Of a DNA stretch of 64,000 bases, positions 1 through 9,850 are shown one piece after another. Where the stretch lies: NCBI RefSeq assembly GCF_021530565.1, contig NZ_JAKGBI010000009.1, forward strand, positions 62,001 to 126,000, read 5' to 3'. The stretch is from Pseudoalteromonas sp. SMS1 (GTDB lineage Bacteria; Pseudomonadota; Gammaproteobacteria; Enterobacterales; Alteromonadaceae). The notes beneath the pieces are model-generated. The model saw only the letters and a program-made list of their open reading frames with translations, had not been told where the DNA came from and did no database searches. Within the stretch, counting starts at the first letter, position 1. Each line of letters begins with the position of its first letter. The position numbers and the translations under genes were made by a program.

Positions 1-135
1 AATTTCCAACACTCAGCGACCACTCAAGGTAGCAGCGAAGAGCTGATTGTAATCAATAACCCAGCCTCTGGGTGGCACTACTTAATGGTGTCTGGGCAAG
101 GCACTGGCGCACAGCTTAACGCAAAGTTTGAATAA
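1..135 (+). CDS. C-terminal fragment of a secreted protein with PPC domain (probable exported peptidase)
   Basis: The open frame enters from the left edge and ends in TAA at 133-135, so only the last 44 residues are visible. They include 'NNPASGWHYLMVSG' and a final beta strand, the pattern of the bacterial pre-peptidase C-terminal (PPC) domain found at the ends of secreted serine and metalloproteases of marine gammaproteobacteria. The catalytic part lies outside the window, so the protease assignment is inference from the domain. A rho-independent terminator follows 25 nt downstream. Confidence 0.6.
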   Translation, partial: NFQHSATTQGSSEELIVINNPASGWHYLMVSGQGTGAQLNAKFE

Positions 136-160
136 ACCAATCATCATCTCCCTACCCAAA

Positions 161-187
161 GCCTCTTAGTAATAAGAGGCTTTTTTA
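161..187 (+). terminator. Rho-independent terminator of the left-edge gene
   Basis: GCCTCTTA at 161-168 pairs with TAAGAGGC at 173-180 and is followed by a run of six T. It sits just after the stop of the PPC-domain gene. The stretch from here to the next gene holds no supported gene. Confidence 0.85.
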
Positions 188-394
188 TGGCGTTAAAAAA
201 GCACCATTTGACAAAATGATGTTCTTGGTCACTTCTCCCTTTCCGCTTAAAAGGGCTGATATAAAAGCTTAGTGCCGCCTTTAACATCATAAATTGTAAG
301 CGGCTACCCCCATTCACCCAATACGTGCACGTGCTAACTCTAAATATCGAGGAAAACTGCAACGAGGCAATTAAGTCCACCAGATCTCTAACAG

Positions 395-418
395 TAAAAA
401 AGGGCCGAATGGCCCTTG
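395..418 (-). terminator. Rho-independent terminator of ccoG
   Basis: On the minus strand AAGGGCC, a four-base loop and GGCCCTT are followed by a T run (A run at 396-401 on the plus strand). It lies about 30 nt downstream of the ccoG stop. Confidence 0.85.
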
Positions 419-446
419 AGGAATAACCCAGTGATCTACTAGAACA

Positions 447-1829
447 CTAGTTTTTATAAAAATAGCTCTCTTTCGTTATCGAAATACTGCTATCTTCATT
501 CGCGGAAATAGTAAAGGTAATAGGAATTCGCTTGCCCTTTAATTCGTAGCCATCAGCCGCAATGGTGACAGGAACTAACAACATCTTACCAGCTTGTATT
601 TCAATATGCTCAGGCGCAGTAAGATGCGCATTGTCTATACCACTGAAGCTCACTTCGTACTGCATCGTTTGCTGGGTTTTGTTTATCACACTTAACGTAT
701 AAGGGTTCTCGACCAAGCCTTCATAATTCACTCTATAAAGTGCATTTCTGTCGCGGATAACGGATGCTTCAATCGGGGTACGATTGAATGCCCAAACTGC
801 CATGGTAATAAGTATGACGCCAAATAAGCCAGCATACCCAACAAGTTTAAGCCTAAAGGGGCTCGACTTTTTACCAGCTGACTGATTTTCACTGGTATAC
901 TTTATCAGGCCTTTTGCATAACCAAATTTACTCATGGTATCGTCACAGGCGTCAATGCATAACCCACAATTGATACACTCATATTGTAGGCCATTGCGAA
1001 TATCAATCCCTGCGGGGCATACTTCTACACATAAATTGCAATCTACGCAGTCACCTAGCCCCTGTGCTTTGTGGTCTGACTTACGTTTACGTCGACCTCT
1101 GTTTTCACCTCGCAGTGCATCATAAGCAACAACCAAGGTGTCTTTGTCAAACATCACAGATTGAAAACGTGAGTAAGGACATGCAACTGTGCACATTTTT
1201 TCTCTTAAAAAGCCTGCATTACCATAAGTACAAAAAGCAAATAAAAATACCCAAAAGCTCACAAGCCCAGACCATTCTAGTGTAAACATCTCTACGTATA
1301 AGGTCTTTACTGGCACAAAATAGGCCATGAACGAAGTGGCAGTAAATAAGGAGATAACTACCCAAACAATGTGCTTTGCCACTTTTTTTAACGCTTTCTT
1401 TGTGTCCCAGTTAGATTTATCAAGCTTAATCCGCTGATTGCGAGTCCCTTCAATCCTATGCTCAACCCAAGTAAACATAAGCATCCAGATTGTTTGTGGG
1501 CAGGTATAACCACACCAAACACGACCAAGCCAATTTGTAACAAAGAAAAGGCCGAACGCGCCGGCCATAAAAACCCATGCAAGGATCATAAAGTCATGGG
1601 GAAGGAAGGTTTGAGAAAAAATTCGAAATTGCTGGCTTGCAACATCCAACAAAACAGCTTGCTGGCCTTTGTAAGGGATCCAAGGAATGGCTACAAATAA
1701 AAACATGAGGATCCAACCAAGATTGCGACGGATTTTTTGGAAGAAGCCTTTTTGTTCACGGATATAAATCGGACCCTCTTGTTTGTAGGGTTTGATGATC
1801 ATATCCTCTTCTTTAATATCAAACTTCAT
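447..1829 (-). CDS. ccoG: Cytochrome c oxidase accessory protein CcoG (FixG/RdxA family)
   Basis: This is a 460-aa inner-membrane iron-sulfur protein needed for assembly of cbb3-type cytochrome oxidase, probably in copper delivery or reduction (family knowledge). Several membrane helices are visible, at about residues 38-52, 80-100, 155-172, 185-205 and 328-348. The WCGYTCPQTIW motif is at 105-115 and CTVACP at 213-218. Two ferredoxin-type clusters follow, with Cys 261/264/267/271 and 285/288/291/295. The C-terminus is the Ig-like FixG domain. Length is normal for the family. The ccoNOPQ genes are not in the window. A sigma-54-like promoter and a palindrome shared with the neighbouring activator gene lie upstream, suggesting regulated expression. 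Confidence 0.95.
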   Translation of the reverse strand: MKFDIKEEDMIIKPYKQEGPIYIREQKGFFQKIRRNLGWILMFLFVAIPWIPYKGQQAVLLDVASQQFRIFSQTFLPHDFMILAWVFMAGAFGLFFVTNWLGRVWCGYTCPQTIWMLMFTWVEHRIEGTRNQRIKLDKSNWDTKKALKKVAKHIVWVVISLFTATSFMAYFVPVKTLYVEMFTLEWSGLVSFWVFLFAFCTYGNAGFLREKMCTVACPYSRFQSVMFDKDTLVVAYDALRGENRGRRKRKSDHKAQGLGDCVDCNLCVEVCPAGIDIRNGLQYECINCGLCIDACDDTMSKFGYAKGLIKYTSENQSAGKKSSPFRLKLVGYAGLFGVILITMAVWAFNRTPIEASVIRDRNALYRVNYEGLVENPYTLSVINKTQQTMQYEVSFSGIDNAHLTAPEHIEIQAGKMLLVPVTIAADGYELKGKRIPITFTISANEDSSISITKESYFYKN

Positions 1830-1867
1830 ATTACTTGCTTACGTTAAGTTAAAGACACTTATCTATT

Positions 1868-1883
1868 TGCAACTTTCAGACCA
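1868..1883 (-). promoter_or_regulatory. Putative sigma-54 promoter of ccoG
   Basis: On the minus strand the sequence TGGTCTGAAAGTTGCA has the invariant GG-N10-GC spacing of -24/-12 promoters and ends in a consensus TTGCA. The middle of the -24 element is non-consensus. It points at ccoG, about 40 nt before its ATG, and the palindrome at 1945-1960 lies roughly 60-75 nt further upstream, the usual place for an enhancer-binding site. Confidence 0.5.
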
Positions 1884-1944
1884 AACTGAAACTTTATTAA
1901 ACGCTTGATTTTAATATACTTTTACCAAACCCACATTCCAACCC

Positions 1945-1960
1945 TCGTGATATATCACGA
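1945..1960. promoter_or_regulatory. Perfect 16-bp palindrome, putative activator-binding site upstream of ccoG
   Basis: TCGTGATATATCACGA is a perfect inverted repeat. A near copy occurs at 3416-3433, directly before the start of the adjacent sigma-54 activator gene, and a half-site TTTCACGA lies at 1973-1980. Recurrence around the regulator gene suggests its own operator, which is inference. Confidence 0.55.
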
Positions 1961-1967
1961 AAAACCG

Positions 1968-3407
1968 CTATATTTCACGATTTTTTACGATACCCAGTTT
2001 TTTCATTTTGGAGCGTAACGTGCTTTCATTCAAACCGAGCTTGTCTGCTGCCCCTTCCTTTCCGGAGATTTTCCAACCACTTGACTCTAGCACGTGTATT
2101 ATGTGCTGCTTTTGTACTGACTCTAACCTTTGACTTTTATCCCCTTCTCTTTGCACAACTTCATCGAGGTCGAGTGACTGGGACAAATGCAATGTGTGAT
2201 TATTAGATAAAATTGCTTCACGCTCTAAAATATTCTGCAATTCACGAATGTTACCCGGCCATTCATAAGACTTGAGTTTCAACAAAGACGACTTAGCAAT
2301 GCCCTTAATTTGCTTGCCAAGGCGTACGTTTAACTTATTAATTATATTTGCACACAATGCAGGTAAATCTTCTTTTCTTTCGCGAAGTGGTGGTACTTTA
2401 ATTGGAAATACATTCAATCGATAATAAAGATCCATTCTGAATGTACCACTTTCAACCATCCGCCAGAGATCTCTGTTTGTGGCAGCAATAATCCGTATGT
2501 TGACAGAAATGGTTTTACTCCCACCTACCCGCTCAAACTCTTGCTCTTGAAGTACCCGTAATAGCTTGCTTTGAGCTTCTTGTGGTAGCTCTCCAATTTC
2601 ATCTAAGAATAACGTGCCATTGTGAGCTAACTCAAAGCGCCCTTTCCTTTTGTCATGGGCTCCTGTAAATGCCCCTTTTTCATGCCCGAACAATTCAGAC
2701 TCTAAAAGGCTCGGCGAAAATGCAGCACAATTCACTCGTACAAATGGCATGTCTGAACGTTCACTCAAATGATGTAAATTCCTCGCTACCAACTCTTTAC
2801 CTGTGCCATTTTCACCAAGAATCAGTACTGTACTGTCTGTTTTACTGACTAACTTTATTTGTTCTAGCATTCTGTTAAATACATGACTTTCCCCAACCAG
2901 CCCTGAGCCTTGCCAGTTTTGATTTATTTCCGACAGTAAATAGCTGTTTTCATCTTTGAGTTGCTCAGACAAGCTCCGCACTTTTTTCAGGGCATCGCGA
3001 AGTGCTTGCTCTGTTTCCACTTGTTGTGAAATATCACGAAAAATAGCGACCGCGCCAATAATTTGCTCGTCTCTATAAACCGGCGTCGAAGTGTACTCTA
3101 CAGGAAAGCAACTTCCATCTTTTCTCCAAAAAACCTCACCTTTAACATACCGAGTTTCACCATCAAACATAGTTTTATAGATTTGGCATTCATCAGCAGG
3201 ATATACACTGCCATCAGCGTGACTGTGGTGATGATATTGATGTATTTTTTTACCGAGTAACTCTCCCGCGCCCCACCCGGTCATTTTTTCTGCTGCGGGA
3301 TTGATAAATACCGCGTTTCCAGACAAATCAAAGCCATAAATCCCTTCTCCGACTGCATTCAGTAATAATTTCGGATCATTTAAAAAGTGCTTAATAACTG
3401 AAGACAT
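1968..3407 (-). CDS. PAS-domain sigma-54-dependent transcriptional activator (enhancer-binding protein)
   Basis: The protein is 479 aa from the chosen ATG at 3407, which has a GAGGGGG ribosome site just upstream. The longer frame would begin inside the upstream palindrome and is rejected. Residues 10-130 form a PAS domain with a His-rich stretch (YHHHSHADG) at about 59-66 and a Cys at 74, so metal, heme or redox sensing is possible. An AAA+ domain follows, with Walker A GENGTGKE (198-205), the sigma-54 contact motif GAFTGA (245-250) and Walker B TLFLDE (265-270). The C-terminus is a Fis-type helix-turn-helix. Palindromes before this gene and before ccoG suggest autoregulation and control of ccoG. 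The signal is unknown. Confidence 0.85.
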   Translation of the reverse strand: MSSVIKHFLNDPKLLLNAVGEGIYGFDLSGNAVFINPAAEKMTGWGAGELLGKKIHQYHHHSHADGSVYPADECQIYKTMFDGETRYVKGEVFWRKDGSCFPVEYTSTPVYRDEQIIGAVAIFRDISQQVETEQALRDALKKVRSLSEQLKDENSYLLSEINQNWQGSGLVGESHVFNRMLEQIKLVSKTDSTVLILGENGTGKELVARNLHHLSERSDMPFVRVNCAAFSPSLLESELFGHEKGAFTGAHDKRKGRFELAHNGTLFLDEIGELPQEAQSKLLRVLQEQEFERVGGSKTISVNIRIIAATNRDLWRMVESGTFRMDLYYRLNVFPIKVPPLRERKEDLPALCANIINKLNVRLGKQIKGIAKSSLLKLKSYEWPGNIRELQNILEREAILSNNHTLHLSQSLDLDEVVQREGDKSQRLESVQKQHIIHVLESSGWKISGKEGAADKLGLNESTLRSKMKKLGIVKNREI

Positions 3408-3415
3408 GATACCCC

Positions 3416-3433
3416 CTCGTGATATTTCACGAG
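3416..3433. promoter_or_regulatory. Palindrome overlapping the leader of the sigma-54 activator gene
   Basis: CTCGTGATATTTCACGAG has perfect 7-bp arms and abuts the ribosome-binding site of the activator gene. It shares the TCGTGATAT/TCACGA core with the palindrome upstream of ccoG. Autoregulation is the simplest reading. Confidence 0.5.
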
Positions 3434-3480
3434 TATAGTATCGCAAAGAAAACCGCCGTACTAATTAAGGTCGTCACCTT

Positions 3481-3494
3481 ATGATCTTGATCAA
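3481..3494. promoter_or_regulatory. FNR-like box upstream of the sigma-54 activator gene
   Basis: ATGATCTTGATCAA differs from the FNR consensus TTGAT-N4-ATCAA at one position. It lies about 75 nt upstream of the activator ATG. CcoG and cbb3 oxidases are commonly under FNR control, which fits, but binding is not shown. Confidence 0.4.
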
Positions 3495-3635
3495 AAGATG
3501 TCTGAGCATATCAGCTATTCACGGGGGTTGTGATAAACACCCCATTTGTTGTCAAATCATGTGATAAAAACGGAGACGTTAGAGTCACTAAAAAAGGCTA
3601 CATTGGAGGAGATTGTGATGACAAGCAAAATAGAA

Positions 3636-3668
3636 ATAAAAAAGCCCAACATTTTACCGCCGGGCTTT
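3636..3668 (-). terminator. Rho-independent terminator of greA / car operon
   Basis: On the minus strand AAGCCC (3662-3667) pairs with GGGCTT (3642-3647), followed by a T run. The loop is long, about 14 nt. It lies about 20 nt downstream of the greA stop. Confidence 0.75.
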
Positions 3669-3688
3669 TGGTCTATAGGTTAGACAAA

Positions 3689-4165
3689 TTAGACATATTC
3701 AACTTCGATGATTTCGTATTCAACAGTACCGTTTGGAGTTTGAATATTAACTGAATCATCCAGCTCTTTGCCAACTAGGCCACGAGCAATTGGTGAATTC
3801 ACAGAGATAAGATTATTCTTAATATCTGCTTCGTCATCACCAACAATCTTGTAAGTCACTTCTTCGTCAGTATCTACATTGACAATAGATACTGTACTAC
3901 CAAAAATTACCTTACCGTTGTTAGCCATCTTTGTGACATCAATTACTTGAGAAGTCGATAGTTTGGCTTCGATTTCTTGAATACGTCCTTCACAAAAACC
4001 CTGCTGTTCACGCGCAGCATGATATTCAGCGTTTTCTTTCAAGTCACCGTGTTCACGCGCTTCTGCGATGTCGGCAACAATTTGAGGGCGGACCACTTTT
4101 TTCAGATGGTTCAGTTCTTCACGAAGCAGTTCTTCGCCTCGTACAGTCATCGGAATTGATTGCAT
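3689..4165 (-). CDS. greA: Transcription elongation factor GreA
   Basis: GreA stimulates transcript cleavage by backtracked RNA polymerase through its secondary channel. The start is placed at the ATG giving [10 protein letters not shown], which aligns with the known GreA N-terminus and yields the standard 158 aa; the longer frame adds nine unsupported residues. The N-terminal coiled coil contains the conserved tip [20 protein letters not shown]. The C-terminal FKBP-like domain contains GDDEAD and [11 protein letters not shown]. It follows carB on the same strand after 46 nt, the usual carAB-greA order of gammaproteobacteria. Confidence 0.97.
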   Translation of the reverse strand: MQSIPMTVRGEELLREELNHLKKVVRPQIVADIAEAREHGDLKENAEYHAAREQQGFCEGRIQEIEAKLSTSQVIDVTKMANNGKVIFGSTVSIVNVDTDEEVTYKIVGDDEADIKNNLISVNSPIARGLVGKELDDSVNIQTPNGTVEYEIIEVEYV

Positions 4166-4211
4166 AAGTCTCTCACTTACCACCAAGGCCAAAGGCCTTG
4201 GCTTATATCCA

Positions 4212-7200
4212 TTAGTTCAATCGCTGGTGTAATTCTTGTACAGAATTTACAGAGCTTCTGTCATCTGCGGCATGCGCAGTACAGTTTGCAAACGCTGCAT
4301 TTAGCGTGGTGGTGTAGTTAGTCTTATGCTGAAGTGCACCACGACGTAACACCTTCGAATCTTCAATCGCTTGGCGACCTTCAGTGGTATTGACGATGTA
4401 GCTATACTCACCATTCTTGATGCGGTCAAGAATATGAGGACGGCCTTCGAATACCTTGTTCACGCGACGAACTTCGATACCCGCTTCTTCTAGTGCTTTA
4501 GCAGTACCGTTCGTTGCATCAAGCTCAAAACCGATAGCTTTCATCGTTTTAGCAAGCTCGACAACGCGTGACTTGTCGCTGTTACGCACAGATAGTAACG
4601 CGCGACCGCCACGTGGTAAAGCGTTTGATGCACCTAATTGTGCTTTCGCGAATGCTTCGGCGAAGTTTTCACCAACACCCATGACTTCACCCGTTGAACG
4701 CATCTCAGGACCACGGATTGGGTCAACACCTAAGAACTTAGCAAAAGGAAGTACAACTTCTTTAACACTGTAGTAAGGCGGGATAACTTCTTTCGTTACG
4801 CCTTGGCTTTCTAGAGACTGGCCAACCATACAACGTGCTGCTACTTTCGCCAGTGCGACACCAGTTGCTTTAGACACAAATGGTACTGTACGCGCTGCAC
4901 GAGGGTTCACCTCGATAAGATAGACTTTGCCATCTTTTACAGCAAACTGAGTATTCATTAAGCCCACAACACCCAACTCTAGTGCCATGTCACGTACTTG
5001 CTTGCGCATCACATCTTGAATATCTTGCGATAGAGAGTGTGCTGGTAGTGAACATGCTGAATCACCTGAGTGAACACCCGCCTGCTCGATATGCTCCATG
5101 ATACCGCCGATAATCACGTTTTCACCATCACAGATAGCATCAACATCAACTTCGATTGCATCATCCAAGAAACGGTCAAGAAGTACTGGTGCTTCGTTAG
5201 ATACTGAAACCGCTTCTGTCATGTAACGACGTAAATCATCTTCGTCATATACGATTTCCATCGCGCGACCACCTAGTACGTATGATGGACGAACAACTAA
5301 TGGGAAACCGATTTCTTGAGACTTAGCAACCGCTTCTTCTAATGAAGTGACTGTCGCATTCTCAGGCTGAAGCAGGTCTAGACGCTCAACAAGTTGCTGG
5401 AAGCGCTCACGGTCTTCCGCACGGTCGATTGCATCAGGAGAAGTACCAATGACTGGCACACCATTCGCTTCTAGATCACGCGCTAGTTTAAGTGGTGTTT
5501 GGCCACCGTACTGAACAATAACGCCTTTTGGCTTCTCAACACGAACGATTTCTAGCACATCTTCCAGTGTAATTGGCTCGAAGAATAGACGGTCAGATGT
5601 ATCATAATCTGTAGAAACGGTTTCAGGGTTACAGTTAACCATGATCGTTTCATAACCGTCTTCACGCATTGCAAGCGCCGCGTGTACGCAGCAGTAATCG
5701 AATTCGATACCTTGACCGATACGGTTAGGACCACCGCCGATTACCATAATTTTGTCTTTTTCAGACGGTGCTGCTTCACACTCTTCGTCATAAGAAGAGT
5801 ACATGTAAGCGGTGTCTGAGCTGAATTCTGCTGCACATGTATCAACGCGTTTGTAAACAGGCAGAATTTCTAACTGATGACGCTTCTTGCGGATTTCTTT
5901 TTCAGACACACCTGCAATTTCAGCGATACGTGCATCAGAGAAACCTTTGCGCTTAAGGCGACGTAGGAAATCTTTGTTTAGACCTGCAAGACCAGCTTCT
6001 GCGATCTTCGTTTCATCTTTGATGATGTCTTCAATCTGAACTAAGTACCAACGGTCAATCTTAGTTAGGTCAAATACATCGTCAACACTCATACCGTGGC
6101 GCATTGCATCTGCAATGTACCAAATACGCTCTGCACCGGGCTCACGTAGTTCACGGATAATGGTTTCTTTTGCTTTAGGGTCATCAAGTGCAACGATTGG
6201 GTTAAAACCTGTTGCGCCCACTTCTAAACCACGAAGTGCTTTGTGAAGAGATTCTTGCTGATTGCGACCAATCGCCATAACCTCACCAACAGACTTCATC
6301 TGAGTCGTTAGACGGTCATTTGCACCAGCGAACTTTTCAAAGTTGAAACGTGGGATTTTAGTCACAACGTAATCAATTGAAGGCTCAAATGATGCTGGTG
6401 TCGCGCCACCAGTGATGTCATTTTGAAGCTCGTCTAGTGTATAACCTACCGCTAGTTTTGCTGCAATCTTCGCGATTGGGAAACCAGTCGCCTTCGATGC
6501 AAGTGCAGAAGAGCGAGAAACACGTGGGTTCATCTCAATGATAACCATACGGCCATCTTTTGGATTCACACCAAACTGTACGTTTGAACCACCTGTTTCA
6601 ACACCAATCTCACGCAGTACCGCCATCGAAGCGTTACGCATTAGCTGATATTCTTTATCAGTCAGTGTTTGTGCAGGTGCAACTGTGATCGAATCACCTG
6701 TGTGAACACCCATTGGGTCAAAGTTTTCGATTGAACATACGATGATACAGTTGTCGTTTTTGTCACGAACCACTTCCATCTCGTACTCTTTCCAACCTAG
6801 TAAGCTTTCATCAATTAGAAGCTCATTCGTAGGCGAAAGGTCTAAACCACGTGTACAGATTTCTTCGAACTCTTCCATATTGTAAGCAACACCACCACCG
6901 GTGCCACCCATTGTGAAAGAAGGACGAATGATACATGGGAAGCCAATACGTGTTAGTACATCTTTTGCTTCATCCATTGAGTGTGCGATCTCGGCACGCG
7001 GACACTCAAGGCCAATGTTCTTCATCGCGATGTCAAAACGCTCACGGTTTTCTGCTTTATCGATTGCATCCGCAGTTGCACCGATAAGTTCAACATCGAA
7101 CTTAGCTAGTACGCCGTGCTTGTCTAAATCAAGCGCACAGTTTAGTGCAGTCTGTCCACCCATCGTAGGTAATACTGCATCCGGCTTTTCTTTTTCGATG

Positions 7201-7430
7201 ATTTTTTCAACAACTTCCCAGTGAATTGGCTCGATGTACGTCGCATCTGCCATTTCAGGGTCAGTCATAATTGTTGCAGGGTTCGAGTTTACAAGAATGA
7301 CTCGATAGCCTTCTTCTCTAAGCGCTTTACAGGCCTGAGCACCAGAGTAGTCAAATTCACATGCTTGGCCGATAACAATTGGGCCAGCGCCCAAGATTAG
7401 AATGCTTTTTATGTCGGTACGTTTTGGCAT
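4212..7430 (-). CDS. carB: Carbamoyl-phosphate synthase large subunit
   Basis: CarB makes carbamoyl phosphate from bicarbonate, ATP and ammonia delivered by CarA, for arginine and pyrimidine synthesis. At 1072 aa it is full length. It contains two ATP-grasp halves: the carboxyphosphate half starts with [22 protein letters not shown], broken here only by description, and the carbamate half carries [23 protein letters not shown] residues near position 565. The C-terminal MGS-like allosteric domain follows. The gene lies 18 nt downstream of carA and is surely cotranscribed. The start [10 protein letters not shown] matches the family. Confidence 0.98.
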   Translation of the reverse strand: MPKRTDIKSILILGAGPIVIGQACEFDYSGAQACKALREEGYRVILVNSNPATIMTDPEMADATYIEPIHWEVVEKIIEKEKPDAVLPTMGGQTALNCALDLDKHGVLAKFDVELIGATADAIDKAENRERFDIAMKNIGLECPRAEIAHSMDEAKDVLTRIGFPCIIRPSFTMGGTGGGVAYNMEEFEEICTRGLDLSPTNELLIDESLLGWKEYEMEVVRDKNDNCIIVCSIENFDPMGVHTGDSITVAPAQTLTDKEYQLMRNASMAVLREIGVETGGSNVQFGVNPKDGRMVIIEMNPRVSRSSALASKATGFPIAKIAAKLAVGYTLDELQNDITGGATPASFEPSIDYVVTKIPRFNFEKFAGANDRLTTQMKSVGEVMAIGRNQQESLHKALRGLEVGATGFNPIVALDDPKAKETIIRELREPGAERIWYIADAMRHGMSVDDVFDLTKIDRWYLVQIEDIIKDETKIAEAGLAGLNKDFLRRLKRKGFSDARIAEIAGVSEKEIRKKRHQLEILPVYKRVDTCAAEFSSDTAYMYSSYDEECEAAPSEKDKIMVIGGGPNRIGQGIEFDYCCVHAALAMREDGYETIMVNCNPETVSTDYDTSDRLFFEPITLEDVLEIVRVEKPKGVIVQYGGQTPLKLARDLEANGVPVIGTSPDAIDRAEDRERFQQLVERLDLLQPENATVTSLEEAVAKSQEIGFPLVVRPSYVLGGRAMEIVYDEDDLRRYMTEAVSVSNEAPVLLDRFLDDAIEVDVDAICDGENVIIGGIMEHIEQAGVHSGDSACSLPAHSLSQDIQDVMRKQVRDMALELGVVGLMNTQFAVKDGKVYLIEVNPRAARTVPFVSKATGVALAKVAARCMVGQSLESQGVTKEVIPPYYSVKEVVLPFAKFLGVDPIRGPEMRSTGEVMGVGENFAEAFAKAQLGASNALPRGGRALLSVRNSDKSRVVELAKTMKAIGFELDATNGTAKALEEAGIEVRRVNKVFEGRPHILDRIKNGEYSYIVNTTEGRQAIEDSKVLRRGALQHKTNYTTTLNAAFANCTAHAADDRSSVNSVQELHQRLN

Positions 7431-7448
7431 TGTTACTCCAGTAATAAA

Positions 7449-8585
7449 TTAGGCTTTGCGTGCTTGCATTAATTCAATGAAGTGGTCAAACAACGGCGCA
7501 GCGTCGTGAGGACCAGGGCTTGCTTCAGGGTGACCTTGGAAACTGAAAGCAGGCTTATCAGTGCGGTGGATACCCTGTAACGTACCGTCAAATAGTGATT
7601 TATGAGTCGCTCTGAGATTTTCTGGCAAGCTTTCCTCATCAGCCGCGAAACCGTGGTTTTGCGCAGTGATCATCACGACATCACGGTCAAGATCTTTAAC
7701 TGGGTGGTTACCGCCATGGTGGCCAAATTTCATTTTGACTGTTTTAGCACCAGACGCCAATGCCAATAATTGGTGACCAAGACAAATACCAAAAATTGGT
7801 GTGTCCGTTTCAAGGAAAGACTTGATAGCATCGATTGCATAAGTACATGGCTCTGGATCACCAGGTCCATTTGAAAGGAAGATGCCATCTGGATTTAATG
7901 CCAGTACTTCTGCAGCGGAGGTTTCTGCAGGTACTACCGTTAGCTTACAGCCACGGTCAACTAGCATACGTAAGATATTTTTCTTTACACCAAAATCATA
8001 TGCAACAACGTGGAACTGCTCTTCACCCTGCTCTAGCGTTTTAAAGCCTTCGCCCAATGTCCAGCTGCCTTCATTCCATTGAAATGAAGATTCTGTTGTC
8101 ACAACTTTTGCTAAATCCATTCCTTTTAAGCCAGGGAATGCCTTAGCTGCTTCAAGCGCCTTTTGCTCATCGATGTCATCACCTGCGATGATACATCCAT
8201 TTTGAGCACCCTTATCACGTAAGATACGCGTCAATTTACGCGTATCGATATCCGCTATCCCTAAGATATTACGTTCTTTTAAATAATCACTTAACGATTG
8301 TTCGTTACGGAAATTACTTGCAAGTAATGGTAAGTCACGAATCACTAGGCCTTTTGCCCAGATTTTGTCCGCTTCTTCGTCTTCACTGTTTGTACCAGTG
8401 TTTCCGATGTGCGGGTAAGTTAAGGTGACAATTTGTTCCGCATAAGACGGATCTGTCAAGATTTCTTGATATCCTGTCATAGACGTATTAAATACTACCT
8501 CACCAACAGATATACCGTCGGCACCGATGGCAGTACCGCGAAACACCGTACCGTCTTCAAGGACTAACAGAGCGGATTTAGTCAA
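7449..8585 (-). CDS. carA: Carbamoyl-phosphate synthase small (glutaminase) subunit
   Basis: CarA hydrolyses glutamine and channels ammonia to CarB. The class I amidotransferase domain shows the nucleophile in [12 protein letters not shown] and the catalytic His/Glu in [10 protein letters not shown]; the N-terminal CPSase small domain precedes it. I chose the TTG at 8585, giving (M)[11 protein letters not shown], over the ATG four codons upstream. GGAGGT lies four bases before the TTG, the upstream ATG overlaps that ribosome site, and the E. coli protein also begins at this point. The product is 378 aa. A terminator-like hairpin sits right before the gene. Confidence 0.95.
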   Translation of the reverse strand: MTKSALLVLEDGTVFRGTAIGADGISVGEVVFNTSMTGYQEILTDPSYAEQIVTLTYPHIGNTGTNSEDEEADKIWAKGLVIRDLPLLASNFRNEQSLSDYLKERNILGIADIDTRKLTRILRDKGAQNGCIIAGDDIDEQKALEAAKAFPGLKGMDLAKVVTTESSFQWNEGSWTLGEGFKTLEQGEEQFHVVAYDFGVKKNILRMLVDRGCKLTVVPAETSAAEVLALNPDGIFLSNGPGDPEPCTYAIDAIKSFLETDTPIFGICLGHQLLALASGAKTVKMKFGHHGGNHPVKDLDRDVVMITAQNHGFAADEESLPENLRATHKSLFDGTLQGIHRTDKPAFSFQGHPEASPGPHDAAPLFDHFIELMQARKA

Positions 8586-8601
8586 GTTAACCTCCATAGA
8601 T

Positions 8602-8640
8602 ATAAAAAAACGGGATAAGCAAACACGCTTTTTTCCCGTC
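8602..8640 (-). terminator. Terminator-like hairpin directly upstream of carA (possible attenuator)
   Basis: On the minus strand ACGGGA (8634-8639) pairs with TCCCGT (8610-8615), with an inner AAGC/GCTT stem, followed by seven U. It ends only a few bases before the carA start region and about 155 nt after dapB. It could be the dapB terminator or a car attenuator; its position favours regulated readthrough. Confidence 0.6.
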
Positions 8641-8795
8641 TACAAAGCGCTTGGTAACACGCAGATATTAAATTTTTGGCAAATTCGTTATAGTCTACAG
8701 CACTTTCAGAGATTCGTCTAACTATTCATTGAAAAAACTTAAAAATAAGCCCTTAAATGCATTTTCTTTGTGAAACCGTCAAAAAAATAAACAAA

Positions 8796-9596
8796 CTACT
8801 TCAATCCTAGGACATCTTGCATGTCATAAAGTCCTGCCGGCTTATTTTTCAACCATTGCGCAGCCCTTACTGCCCCTGATGCAAACGTCAGTCTCGAAGC
8901 CGCTTTGTGGGTTAATTCAAGTCTTTCTCCCATCGTTGCGAAGTAAGCGGTATGTTCACCAACTATGTCACCTGCTCGGAGGACTGAATAGCCAATTTCA
9001 CCTTGACTTTTTGCTTCATGCACATTAATGCGGTCATATCGTGCCACTTCGTCGTGATCCCAGCCTTTAGCTTCAGCAATTGCTTCACCAATTGCCAAAG
9101 CAGTGCCAGACGGCGCATCTATTTTGTTACGGTGATGCGCTTCAAAAATTTCTATGTCCATTTCATCTGCAAGTTTTGTCGCCGCGGTTTGAACAAGGTT
9201 TAAAAGCAGGTTCACACCAACACTAAAGTTACGCGCAAACACGATTGGGATCACGTTTGCTGCTTCCCTTAATTGGTCCATTTCAGTTTCTGTTAAACCA
9301 GTTGTACCAACCACCATCGGTATTTTGTTATCTACGGCGCTTTGTAAATGTGCCAACATGCCTTGTGGTAGTGTGAAGTCAATTAAGACTTCTGTGTGAC
9401 TTATATCACCCTCTTCATCTGAAAAATCCAGCTCCGATGAATGAACAGGTTGTAACGCTTTGATAGGGGTATCTAAAAACGGCGAGCGTGATCTTACAAA
9501 TGCCGCAGCCAACTGCGCTTCTTTTTCTATTTCTACAGCTTCGATTAAAGCTTGACCCATTCTACCGTTGGCTCCAAACACACCTATTTTTGTCAT
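8796..9596 (-). CDS. dapB: 4-hydroxy-tetrahydrodipicolinate reductase
   Basis: DapB uses NAD(P)H to reduce 4-hydroxy-tetrahydrodipicolinate in the diaminopimelate/lysine pathway. The start is set at the ATG giving MTKIGVFGANGRMGQ, with the Rossmann glycine motif at once; the longer frame adds 21 residues without family support. Visible signatures are the GTTG loop, EAHHRNKIDAPSGTAL (catalytic His and Lys) and the C-terminal RAGDIVGEHT. Length 266 aa is typical. It is upstream of carA on the same strand and divergent from the MetT-like gene. Confidence 0.96.
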   Translation of the reverse strand: MTKIGVFGANGRMGQALIEAVEIEKEAQLAAAFVRSRSPFLDTPIKALQPVHSSELDFSDEEGDISHTEVLIDFTLPQGMLAHLQSAVDNKIPMVVGTTGLTETEMDQLREAANVIPIVFARNFSVGVNLLLNLVQTAATKLADEMDIEIFEAHHRNKIDAPSGTALAIGEAIAEAKGWDHDEVARYDRINVHEAKSQGEIGYSVLRAGDIVGEHTAYFATMGERLELTHKAASRLTFASGAVRAAQWLKNKPAGLYDMQDVLGLK

Positions 9597-9814
9597 TATT
9601 TTCTCATTCCTAGTTTTCAATATCATTTTAAATTTGGCGCAAAAACGCACCTTATGCATAGCCCAAACGCTAATGTGGCAAGTAATATAAATGCATTTAC
9701 TTCACGTCGCTAGTGAGAAAAATCATTAGGTTACAATATCTAAAGTGTTTTACTCATGCTATGTCAGGCCTAGAGTTTAGCCCATCTCTATGTCATAGTC
9801 AGTTATTGAATAAT

Positions 9815-9847
9815 TATAATAAACACCATTGGACTTTAGACGTCTAA
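9815..9847 (+). promoter_or_regulatory. Putative promoter -10 element and MetJ box upstream of the MetT-like gene
   Basis: TATAAT lies at 9815-9820; no good -35 is seen. TTAGACGTCTAA at 9836-9847 contains AGACGTCT, a perfect match to the consensus 8-bp met box, and the next 8 bases (AAACATTT) match it at five positions. MetJ binds tandem met boxes, so methionine repression of the downstream transporter is likely. Confidence 0.55.
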
Positions 9848-9850
9848 ACA

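Noticed and set aside
144..380. 78-codon minus-strand frame beside ccoG
   Set aside because: It runs across the terminator of the left-edge gene, has no recognisable protein features and no ribosome site.
3530..3754. 74-codon plus-strand frame between the activator and greA
   Set aside because: It overlaps the greA terminator and the end of greA on the opposite strand; the wording is not protein-like.
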